Below are positions 7,976 to 14,979 of a stretch of DNA of 64,000 nucleotides, in pieces. The number at the start of each line of letters is the position of its first letter. Position 1 is the first letter of the stretch. Below the pieces are notes generated by a model. The model had not been told where the DNA came from, ran no database searches, and saw nothing but the letters and a program-made list of their open reading frames with translations. The DNA comes from an uncultured Eubacteriales bacterium (GTDB lineage Bacteria; Bacillota; Clostridia; Oscillospirales; CAG-272): positions 1 to 64,000 of the forward strand of contig CAKRSS010000002.1 of NCBI GenBank assembly GCA_934401725.1, written 5' to 3'. A program made the position numbers and the translations under genes.

Positions 7976-10399
7976 ATGACCGGCGCACAGATTGGCATTA
8001 TACGCTTTCTGCTTATCGCGTCTTTGGCTTTCATTGTTGTTCCGATAATTGTGTATATTGTCAGGGACATTACGTCAAGACTGTCTGATGGTTCGGGGCG
8101 GAATCTTGGTGTGAGTAAAATGCTCAAGTTCACCGCCTGCCTGCTTGGATCTATCTGGTGCCTGCGCTATGCAGTAGGATTTTATGCTATTGTCGTCGGA
8201 AATGATGGTGCCCCTACACTTACGTGGGGGGAAGAAATATTCAACAGCATCGTTCACACGCTGCAGACCTTCAGTATGGACGAGGACTACACCGAGTATA
8301 TCATAGACGGCAAAGATATGCTTCGGGCAGTGGCAGGAGGCAGCGGGACATGGCAGGATGTGTACGGAATATATGCGTCCGTGCTTAATTTTATCGCACC
8401 CGTTGTCGGAGGAGCTATCATATTCGAGATTCTTGCAAGCATATTTCCAAAAGTCAGGCTGTGGCTGCTTTCGTTTGCGGTTTGGCGTAAAAAGTATTAT
8501 TTCAGCGAGTTGAATGAAGCATCAGTTGCGCTGGCGACGAGTGTTTGCCGTGCAAATAAAGGCCTTTGGCGGCGACCGATTATAATTTTTACAGATTCCT
8601 ACGTGAATGCGCAGGAGGAGGGCGACTCCGAGATGCTCCTTGAGGCAAAGTCACTCGGCGCTATTTGCGTTAAAGACGATCTCTCACATATTGTCAAAGC
8701 AAGGCATGGCGAGCGCAGCTTTTTTCTCATGGATCAGGCGCCGGTCGGTAACATACAGTCCCTGACCACACTGTCCGACAATCAGAACTGCAAATATCTT
8801 AAAAATGCAGAGATATACATGTTCATGACCAATGATGCGTATGTTCAGGTGGAGCAAAATGTGCGGAACCGATTGAAGAATGATATGAAATTCGAGAATG
8901 GGGAATTACCGGTGTTCATACCGGTAAACAGTTACCGAAATCTTATCTCAAACATGTTGGTGGACATTCCGCTTTACGAGCCGTTGATAAATAAGGTAAC
9001 TGTCGGCAAGACTGTCGATCTTGTCCTGACCATTCTCGGTGTCGGTGATATCGGTACGGAAATGTTTCTGTCGTCGTATTGGTTTGGCCAGATGCTTAAT
9101 TGCAGGCTTACCATAAATATAGTTTCCAATGAGCTGGAAGATACCTTCTGGAATCGCATAGATTATATCAATCCGGAGATACGCAGGACAACTATGGAAA
9201 ACGATTCAATACTTGAGTATAACAGTCGCAAGGATCAATCTCCCGTTTACTGCAAGGTCAACTATGTCTACTGCGACATAAATTCGTCAGAATTTGTAAA
9301 GAGGCTGAATCCGGGAGAGGGGAGTCTCCTTGATACAGACTATTTCTTTGTGGCACTTGGCTCGGACAAGGAAAATCTGTCTGCTGCAAGCACACTGCGC
9401 AGATATGTAGGCAAATATCACCTTAGCGAAGGCTGTAATCGTCAGACGGTAATCACATACGTTGTATACAACCCCGAGCTGTCCGAGATTCTCAACAGAA
9501 CGAAATACTATTTTTATTCGTCTGATGGCTATAAAAATTCGGTTGGCGATACCGAGGCGGATGTGTATATGTGCGCGGTCGGAAGTCTCCATGAGGTGTA
9601 CGGCGCGCGGAATGTATTCATGACAGATCACGAGGACAATGCTCAGGCCATTGATCTGAGACGCCGTTCAGAAAGCGAGGACAGGCAAACATTCGAAGCC
9701 GTCAGTGACTATGAGAAGAAAAGGCACGGAACAAAGGCAAGCACTGAGCGCGAGCAACGACGGATCAGAGCGGCGGTGCACAGCAAGCGTATGAATGATG
9801 ATTATCAGCATTGGGCGAATCTCGCACGTACCATGCACCGCAAGTACAAGCTGTTTTCCATGGGGCTTCTGACAGGCTGTTCTATTTTTGACGAGGCACG
9901 GTCGCCGCAGTACGAAGTTGCCGCGGTCAAAGAGGCGTACAAGGTCATATATGAAGGCGGTAAAAACCACGAAAACGCAGCTGAGCATGACAAATGGCTG
10001 AGACTTATGCACAGCATGTCGTGGCTCGAGCATAGACGCTGGTGCGCGTTTACACGTGTTAAGGGTTTCCAGGGAACGGATAAATACAGCTTATACATTG
10101 AGAAAGAGGAGTCCCACAGGCAAATGGATCTTAGATTGCACCCTTGCTTAGTCGAGTGTGGGAAACAGGGAATACGCGCAAAGATCAAGGATGACGGAAC
10201 TATTGATGACAATGCAATTATCGAGTACCCCGACAAGACCCCGCTTGACAGACTGGATGAATTATCGGATCACGTTAAGCCAATAATCATTGAAATCAAG
10301 CAAAGGCAGAAGGATGATAAAGGTAGCAAAGATGATCCTAAGCCTAACGATCTTGACTTCAAGGTGAGCGATTACCCTTTCAATGATTTTAAGCTTTAA
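7976..10399 (+). CDS. Membrane protein with Rossmann/TrkA-N-like domains and C-terminal RyR-like domain
   Basis: An 807-residue protein. Seen: three membrane segments (about 7-29, 50-74, 128-155), with a re-entrant-looking stretch 'IFNSIVHTLQTFSMDED' (88-104) between the second and third, reminiscent of two-helix channel proteins. Then a first alpha/beta domain beginning 'YYFSELNEASVALA' (174-187), a second with a clear dinucleotide loop 'LGVGDIGTEMF' (354-364), a charged linker (about 560-605), and an RyR-like region with 'EHRRWCAF' (685-692) and 'HPCLVE' (722-727). Family knowledge: RyR domains occur in prokaryotes with NAD-binding membrane proteins; their ligand is unknown. Inference: a nucleotide-sensing membrane channel or sensor. 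TAA overlaps the next ATG by one base. Codon use is more AT-rich than in flanking genes, suggesting acquisition. Confidence 0.75.
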   Translation: MTGAQIGIIRFLLIASLAFIVVPIIVYIVRDITSRLSDGSGRNLGVSKMLKFTACLLGSIWCLRYAVGFYAIVVGNDGAPTLTWGEEIFNSIVHTLQTFSMDEDYTEYIIDGKDMLRAVAGGSGTWQDVYGIYASVLNFIAPVVGGAIIFEILASIFPKVRLWLLSFAVWRKKYYFSELNEASVALATSVCRANKGLWRRPIIIFTDSYVNAQEEGDSEMLLEAKSLGAICVKDDLSHIVKARHGERSFFLMDQAPVGNIQSLTTLSDNQNCKYLKNAEIYMFMTNDAYVQVEQNVRNRLKNDMKFENGELPVFIPVNSYRNLISNMLVDIPLYEPLINKVTVGKTVDLVLTILGVGDIGTEMFLSSYWFGQMLNCRLTINIVSNELEDTFWNRIDYINPEIRRTTMENDSILEYNSRKDQSPVYCKVNYVYCDINSSEFVKRLNPGEGSLLDTDYFFVALGSDKENLSAASTLRRYVGKYHLSEGCNRQTVITYVVYNPELSEILNRTKYYFYSSDGYKNSVGDTEADVYMCAVGSLHEVYGARNVFMTDHEDNAQAIDLRRRSESEDRQTFEAVSDYEKKRHGTKASTEREQRRIRAAVHSKRMNDDYQHWANLARTMHRKYKLFSMGLLTGCSIFDEARSPQYEVAAVKEAYKVIYEGGKNHENAAEHDKWLRLMHSMSWLEHRRWCAFTRVKGFQGTDKYSLYIEKEESHRQMDLRLHPCLVECGKQGIRAKIKDDGTIDDNAIIEYPDKTPLDRLDELSDHVKPIIIEIKQRQKDDKGSKDDPKPNDLDFKVSDYPFNDFKL

Positions 10400-10725
10400 T
10401 GAGCAGAAGGGAAAACATACAAATGGGATATAAACCAAACCCGGTTGATACCAGCAATATCCGTTTGCCGGATTCTCTAATCGAGCTGACTGAAAAAATA
10501 GCCGAAAACGTCCATGAAAACTGGTCGTACGGGCGTGTGTCAGAGGGTTGGAGCTACGGCGAGCAGCGTGACGATTCAAAAAGAACGACGCCTTGCCTTG
10601 TCCCATATGACGAGCTGAGCGAGGAAGAGAAGAATTATGACAGACATACTGCGATAGAAACGCTCAAACTTATAATTGCGCTGGGTTACAGAATTGAAAA
10701 GGACACGGACAAATACATCTCATGA
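10399..10725 (+). CDS. Stand-alone RyR-domain protein
   Basis: A 108-residue soluble protein almost entirely one RyR domain: 'YKPNPVDTSNIRLP', 'LTEKIAENVHENW', 'RVSEGWSYGEQRDD', 'PCLVPYDELSEEEKNYDR' and 'ETLKLIIALGYRI'. These are the canonical conserved blocks of the ryanodine-receptor repeat found in bacteria and phages. Start is either ATG 10399, overlapping the previous stop (TAATG), or the internal ATG 10423, which has AGAAGGG upstream. It is coupled to the RyR-like membrane protein, so the two probably share a ligand or form a complex. Biochemical role unknown. Confidence 0.85.
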   Translation: MSRRENIQMGYKPNPVDTSNIRLPDSLIELTEKIAENVHENWSYGRVSEGWSYGEQRDDSKRTTPCLVPYDELSEEEKNYDRHTAIETLKLIIALGYRIEKDTDKYIS

Positions 10726-10808
10726 ATTAATGAGGGCTATACCCGGTAGTTGTAAAATAAAGAGTCCCGGACAGAATCAAAACGATTTTTGGTGGAACTC
10801 TTGTTCAC

Positions 10809-11065
10809 TCAACTTCGATTCCAATGGTTGAGCTTTGGCAGTTGCGCTTCGAAGAAAGCCCGCGCTTCCTCCGGCGGCCAATTGTCGTTTGACATGTGTT
10901 TTACGAGAAAATCGATCAGCTTCTCAAGGCTTGTGTAAACAAATTTGCCGTCGGTATAGCACCATTTGCAGTACTCCTCGTTGAATGTGCCGTCCGGCTC
11001 TTTGCTGATTGTCGAGTCGTCCAGCGGCATTCGAATATGACATCTTTTGCTTCCATAATTTTCAT
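10809..11065 (-). pseudogene. Zinc-ribbon (pfam12674-like) protein with decayed 5' end
   Basis: The intact part (10809-11030) reads 'MPLDDSTIS...EEYCKWCYTDGKF...LIDFLVKHMS', the body of the small putative zinc-ribbon family that normally begins with a C-x2-C-G-M-P-L block. The expected start, with an AGGTGATG-type SD, is at 11065 or 11056 and reads 'MEAKD', but its frame runs off; the frame of the body reads back as TGT-CAT-ATT-CGA before ATG, so the second cysteine is missing and at least one base is lost in the A run. It still has a Cys pair at 'YCKWCY'. Probably a pseudogene, or it survives as a 73-residue protein without the first cysteine pair. Confidence 0.55.
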
Positions 11066-11341
11066 CACCTCGTGAATATTATATCACTGCCTTACAGCAA
11101 AGTAAAGCAACCCGCTGTTGCTAAAATTATTGCCCAAAATATCGCGGCGACGTTATCTTATTCTACCGGTACATCCACAGTAATGATGCCCGTTGCAAGC
11201 CCTGCGCTCTCCGGCAAGAGCGTGAGTGAGAACGTGCGATAGTTCATGTGTTATAATGAGACGCTTGTCATTTTCCGCAGCGGCGGATGTTGTTTCCTGA
11301 ATGAAAATCGGCGGCAAGCGCCGCCGGGTACCGGAGGTAAT
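11066..11341. other. Gene-poor gap with an extended -10 promoter for the Nudix gene
   Basis: No supported gene. Near the left end is an AT-rich minus-strand promoter-like TATAAT (about 11083-11088) for the decayed zinc-ribbon gene. Near the right end is TGTTATAATG, an extended -10 (11249-11257) with no clear -35, which could start the Nudix transcript. A C-rich/G-rich hairpin (CGGCGGCAAGCGCCGCCG, 11311-11328) lies just before the Nudix SD. Confidence 0.5.
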
Positions 11342-11848
11342 ATGAGGTTACTATTTGAGATGGATAAACGCGATTACGATAATTGCACCAATAAATTCGT
11401 GCGCAATTCGGCAAGAAGCATAATAATCCGCGACAAAAGGCTGGCAATGATACACAGCTTAAAATACGACTATTACAAATTTCCGGGCGGCGGAATTGAG
11501 GGTGAGGAATCACCCGTCAGTGCGATGATACGCGAAACCCGCGAAGAGGCGGGCCTGGCGGTAAAGCCCGAAACGGTAAAAGAATACGGCTATGTGCATC
11601 GCGTACAGAAAAGCAATAGGGACGCCTCCGAATGCTTTGCCCAGGATAACTATTACTACCTTTGCAACGTTGAGAACGCAACTGTTGCACAGCACCTTGA
11701 AAAATATGAAGCAACCGAAAACTTCACTTTGGAGTATGTTGAACCGCTCATTGCAATTCAAAAGAATCGTAGTATCCCGCATGATTCCTTAATGCTTGAG
11801 CGAGAAGCGCGGGTTATCGAAATGCTGATTGACGAGGGACTGCTGTAA
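11342..11848 (+). CDS. Nudix hydrolase
   Basis: A 168-residue protein with a complete Nudix box, G-x5-E-x7-RETREEAG (near bases 11488-11556), which binds metal and pyrophosphate substrates. Substrate cannot be told from sequence. ATG 11342 is preferred because GGAGG lies 6 bases before it; the longer frame from 11246 has no SD. A single-gene unit under an extended -10 promoter at 11249-11257. Housecleaning or nucleotide-sugar hydrolysis are both possible. Confidence 0.88.
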   Translation: MRLLFEMDKRDYDNCTNKFVRNSARSIIIRDKRLAMIHSLKYDYYKFPGGGIEGEESPVSAMIRETREEAGLAVKPETVKEYGYVHRVQKSNRDASECFAQDNYYYLCNVENATVAQHLEKYEATENFTLEYVEPLIAIQKNRSIPHDSLMLEREARVIEMLIDEGLL

Positions 11849-11861
11849 TTACAGGCTTCTA

Positions 11862-12533
11862 TCATCCGCATTTCTTGCAGACGCGGCTCTTACCCGCCGC
11901 GACAGCGTCGGACTGCGTGCCGCTTATGATATCCGTCGAATTTTTGAGTGCACTGCACCCGCGGCTGACATGCCAGACGCTGCCGCTATTTGTCCAATAA
12001 ACGGTGGCTCCGTTCGGTATTGTGGTAAAGATGTCGGGCTCGAGGGTCTCGCGCGCAGTCGTGGTTGAGCCGGTCGTAGTTTCGGCCGGAGCGGTAGTAG
12101 TTTCAGCCGGAATGGTCGGAGTTGTGGTCTCGCCCTGCGGCGGGGCTACGGTGTTATCACGGTCATATTCCGTGGTTGTCACTTCGGAATGCTTGGTGGT
12201 CTCTTCGGGAGTGGTGACGGTATCGGGAGCTTTGGTTGTCCCGGGTGTCGTGGTATTGGGGGTAGTCGTGGTCTCGGGGACTGTGGCGGTGTCGGGGGTG
12301 GTCGTCACTTTATCGGTTTCGGGCTTGGGAGCCGTCGTTTTGGCCGCTTCCTTTGAGCTTGCCGCCGCGGCAGATGACGACGCCAGCTCGCGCGATATTT
12401 CGGCAACATAATCCGGAGTAAGCGTAACGCCGGACGAATCGGATGTATCCTTAAAGTCGTCGTATACGAACGAGCAACCGGTGAACATGTACATCAGAAT
12501 AATCAACGCAGTGAGATTTCTCAAAACTTTCAT
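11862..12533 (-). CDS. Thr/Pro-rich lipoprotein with C-terminal cysteine domain
   Basis: A 223-residue exported lipoprotein: signal segment then lipobox 'MFTGC' (Cys about residue 20), a long low-complexity Thr/Pro/Glu linker (about 70-165), and a compact C-terminal domain 'VYWTNSGSVWHVSRGCSAL...SRVCKKCG' (about 178-223). That domain, with one Cys and a CxxC-like end, recurs on many Firmicute surface proteins and resembles small metal-binding modules. It starts 2 bases after the XRE gene stop, so both are one unit. Role unknown. Confidence 0.8.
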   Translation of the reverse strand: MKVLRNLTALIILMYMFTGCSFVYDDFKDTSDSSGVTLTPDYVAEISRELASSSAAAASSKEAAKTTAPKPETDKVTTTPDTATVPETTTTPNTTTPGTTKAPDTVTTPEETTKHSEVTTTEYDRDNTVAPPQGETTTPTIPAETTTAPAETTTGSTTTARETLEPDIFTTIPNGATVYWTNSGSVWHVSRGCSALKNSTDIISGTQSDAVAAGKSRVCKKCG

Positions 12534-12535
12534 TC

Positions 12536-13432
12536 TTACATTTCCTCCGTCTCAGTCAGCATACGCTCAAGAAGATTGACCTTGTCGGCCGAATATTCAT
12601 AAGCGCCGCGGTAATTATTTGTCTCCTTCGAGCATATCTCGAGGTCAAAAAATACGTTGTAAAGAACAGGGTCGGGAATACGCTCCTGCATTGAAAGTAT
12701 GCTGTGCAGCCTGCGCTGCGCCTCGGTGTAGTCGTGCCGACGGATTGCGTCGCGCGCTGCGATGTGCGTCGAGAGTGGGGAGGACTGCTCCATGTTGCAG
12801 CTGTCGAGCAGTGAGCTGACTGGTATTTCCGGATGCGCCTCGGATGCCTCAAGCACCATGATGTATTCACAAATCCGGTCGTTTGCAGCCGCAGAGCGGT
12901 TAATATTTGAATCCGTGACGTCAGTCATGAGCGTCGCAGATATTTTGTGCATATAGTGCTGATACACAAGCGCCTGCGCGCGGACGGCGCCGTCGCCGTA
13001 TATCGTTTTTGCGTCGTACTCGCGAGCCTCGTCAAAACGGCGCATGGCTGAGCGGAGTCTGCCGTAAAAAAAGTCGTCCTTCGCAAGTCCGAGCAGGCAC
13101 TGCGCGAGTATCATGTTGATCTCGTCATCCTCGCCTCCGAGCGAGAGACATAGGTCGCGGCATATGGCAAAATCGCCGTCGGTAAGCGCACGCTTTATGT
13201 TGCCGATGCCGTTGATTTTGCGGTAAATATATTCGTCATCGCCCTCAGATAGCAGGTAGCCGACGGGCACCTTCAGCCTTCCCGCAAGGTAGGTGACGGT
13301 GGACAGGGAAGGCATCGCCGCGCCGTTTTCAATGCGGCTGAGCATGTTGCGCGTGATGCAGTCGCCGGCAAGCTGCGATTGGGTCATGCACTTCGCAAGA
13401 CGTATTTCTTTGATTTTTTCACCTATCTTCAT
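12536..13432 (-). CDS. XRE-family transcriptional regulator with TPR-like C-terminal half
   Basis: A 298-residue protein. An N-terminal helix-turn-helix (about residues 5-60: 'MTQSQLAGDCITRNMLSRIENG') is followed by roughly 230 helical residues with repeat-like 'A...Y..A...Y' spacing, as in RRNPP/TPR regulators that sense peptides or proteins. It heads a two-gene unit with the lipoprotein, so control of surface-protein expression is likely. It is divergent from xpt. The promoter at 13491-13519 lies about 55 bases upstream. Confidence 0.85.
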   Translation of the reverse strand: MKIGEKIKEIRLAKCMTQSQLAGDCITRNMLSRIENGAAMPSLSTVTYLAGRLKVPVGYLLSEGDDEYIYRKINGIGNIKRALTDGDFAICRDLCLSLGGEDDEINMILAQCLLGLAKDDFFYGRLRSAMRRFDEAREYDAKTIYGDGAVRAQALVYQHYMHKISATLMTDVTDSNINRSAAANDRICEYIMVLEASEAHPEIPVSSLLDSCNMEQSSPLSTHIAARDAIRRHDYTEAQRRLHSILSMQERIPDPVLYNVFFDLEICSKETNNYRGAYEYSADKVNLLERMLTETEEM

Positions 13433-13490
13433 CCAACATCCCCCGTAAGTAATTTTCTGACCATAACTCCGAAAGTTTTATGCCACGATA

Positions 13491-13519
13491 AGCATACCAC
13501 AAATCGACCTGATTTTCAA
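13491..13519 (-). promoter_or_regulatory. Promoter of the XRE regulator-lipoprotein unit
   Basis: Read on the minus strand: TTGAAA (13519-13514), 17 bases, TATGCT (13496-13491). The leader towards the ATG at 13432 includes a short imperfect dyad around AACTTTCGGAGTT that could be an autoregulatory site. Confidence 0.55.
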
Positions 13520-13571
13520 GTTTTTTATACACAATTTTTCAAAAACTCTTTCCCATCGACCGAAAATGTTG

Positions 13572-13577
13572 TATAAT
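13572..13577 (+). promoter_or_regulatory. -10 element for xpt
   Basis: TATAAT with only a weak -35 (about 13549-13554). The start would fall near 13584, leaving about 27 bases before the xpt ATG, too short for a purine riboswitch. Confidence 0.45.
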
Positions 13578-13610
13578 AGAGTGGCAGGATTTCAAGAAAG
13601 GCAGAATACA

Positions 13611-14186
13611 ATGGAAGAACTCAAGCAACGCATAATTCACGATGGCCGCATATGCCCCGGCGGCATACTCAAAGTAGATAATTTTCTGAATCATCAGATA
13701 GACACCTCACTGGTCGACCGCATGGGCGCCGACTTTTACGACCATTTCAAAAACAGCGGCGTCACAAAGATACTGACCATCGAGGCGTCCGGTATCGGCA
13801 TCTCCTGCCTCACCGCACGCTATTTCAACGTTCCGGTGGTGTTTGCCAAAAAGTCTGAGGCCAAAAACCTCTCTGACGAGCTGTACACCGCTGAGGTATT
13901 TTCCTATACCAAGGGAAAATCGTTTACTGTCCGAGTCGACAAGCATTACATATCCGCGGACGACCGCGTACTTATCGTTGATGACTTTCTCGCCAACGGC
14001 AAGGCTTTGCTCGGGCTTATTGAGATAGTAAATCAGGCGGGGGCTTACCTTTGCGGCGCAGGCATCTGCATAGAGAAAGCGTTCCAACCCGGCGGTGACA
14101 TGATCCGCGGCATGGGAATCGATCTTCACTCGCTTGCTGTCGTCGACGTCGACAAGGACGACAAGCTGATATTTGTGGACAAATGA
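13611..14186 (+). CDS. xpt: Xanthine phosphoribosyltransferase
   Basis: A 191-residue purine salvage enzyme converting xanthine and PRPP to XMP. The PRPP loop is 'VLIVDDFLANGKALLG' (near base 13970), and the family's own motif 'VVFAKKSEAKN' is also present. ATG 13611 is chosen over the longer frame because the protein then begins 'MEELKQRI', the usual Xpt start, with AAGAAAGG upstream. Unlike many Firmicute xpt genes it has no room for a guanine riboswitch. Coupled to the TraX-like gene by an ATGA overlap. Confidence 0.95.
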   Translation: MEELKQRIIHDGRICPGGILKVDNFLNHQIDTSLVDRMGADFYDHFKNSGVTKILTIEASGIGISCLTARYFNVPVVFAKKSEAKNLSDELYTAEVFSYTKGKSFTVRVDKHYISADDRVLIVDDFLANGKALLGLIEIVNQAGAYLCGAGICIEKAFQPGGDMIRGMGIDLHSLAVVDVDKDDKLIFVDK

Positions 14187-14935
14187 GCACGCTGGCGCTT
14201 AAGCTGATTGCCTGCGTGGCGATGCTTTGCGATCACATCGGATATTTCGGCGTGCTCCCGCCTGCGGTCAGCCTCGGTATGCGCATAGTCGGAAGAATTG
14301 CCTTTCCGATATACTGCTACCTCCTGTCCTTCGGCTTTCGAAAAACGCACAATAAATATCTCTACCTTGCCCGACTTGCTGCCTTCGCTGTAATCTCCGA
14401 GCTCCCGTTCAACTATTGCTTTTACGGAACGGTGTCGTTCGGTTTCAAAAACGTCTTCTTTACGCTGAGTCTTGGCCTCGCCGCAGTACTCATTTACGAC
14501 ATAATGGCGCAGGGCAGGGGCCTTGCGTCAAAGCTGCTCGCGATAGTGCCGACGGTGCTGTTCGCTCTCATCGCAGACTGGCTTGAGACCGACTACGCCG
14601 GCTTTGGCGTGGCGCTGATATTCCTGTTTTACATGGCCGGTGAGTCAAAGTTGTATGCCTCGGTCGTCTGCGTGCTGTTCGGTGCGCGGTACGTGCTTGA
14701 CGGGCTGATCTCGGCTATAGTCGACGGCTTTGCCCACCCGTATATTTCAGACTGGGACTGGATTGCCATGTTTGCCGCCGCTTCGGCAATACCGATACTG
14801 CTATGCAACGGCAGTCGCGGCGCGTACCCGCGCTCGCGCGTCGGTAAGCTACTATATAAGTACGCCTTCTACGCCTACTACCCGGTGCACATGCTGCTCC
14901 TCGGTCTTATAATGCACCGAGGGTTTGGCGTATAA
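14183..14935 (+). CDS. TraX-family membrane protein (acetyltransferase-like)
   Basis: A 250-residue protein with about seven to eight membrane segments. The N-terminal 'LKLIACVAMLCDHIGYF' and 'RIVGRIAFPIYCYLLSFGF' are the hallmark blocks of TraX, a family first known from pilin N-acetylation and common on Clostridia chromosomes, where its substrate is unknown. ATG 14183 overlaps the xpt stop. It ends at a strong symmetric terminator shared with potD. Confidence 0.85.
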   Translation: MSTLALKLIACVAMLCDHIGYFGVLPPAVSLGMRIVGRIAFPIYCYLLSFGFRKTHNKYLYLARLAAFAVISELPFNYCFYGTVSFGFKNVFFTLSLGLAAVLIYDIMAQGRGLASKLLAIVPTVLFALIADWLETDYAGFGVALIFLFYMAGESKLYASVVCVLFGARYVLDGLISAIVDGFAHPYISDWDWIAMFAAASAIPILLCNGSRGAYPRSRVGKLLYKYAFYAYYPVHMLLLGLIMHRGFGV

Positions 14936-14937
14936 AC

Positions 14938-14973
14938 AAAAAAGCATCCGCACATTCGTGCGGATGCTTTTTT
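14938..14973. terminator. Bidirectional terminator between the TraX-like gene and potD
   Basis: AAAAAAGCATCCGCAC, ATTC loop, GTGCGGATGCTTTTTT. A/T tracts on both sides allow use by both converging units. Confidence 0.92.
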
Positions 14974-14979
14974 CAATAT

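Noticed and set aside
11158..11247. 29-codon minus-strand frame MNYRTFSLTLLPE...
   Set aside because: No SD, overlaps the likely promoter of the Nudix gene, and no recognisable family; at best a remnant of a larger gene.
7976..11341. A CBASS, CRISPR or toxin-antitoxin defence island
   Set aside because: No nucleotidyltransferase, nuclease, Cas or toxin gene is visible around the RyR pair, so no known defence class is claimed.
12004..12411. Repetitive GTGG/GTAG tracts resembling a repeat array
   Set aside because: They encode the Thr/Pro stalk of the lipoprotein; no constant repeat length or spacers, so not a CRISPR.
13520..13610. Possible purine riboswitch before xpt
   Set aside because: The predicted start leaves under 30 bases of leader and none of the aptamer blocks (GATATGG, TTTCTACC) is present.
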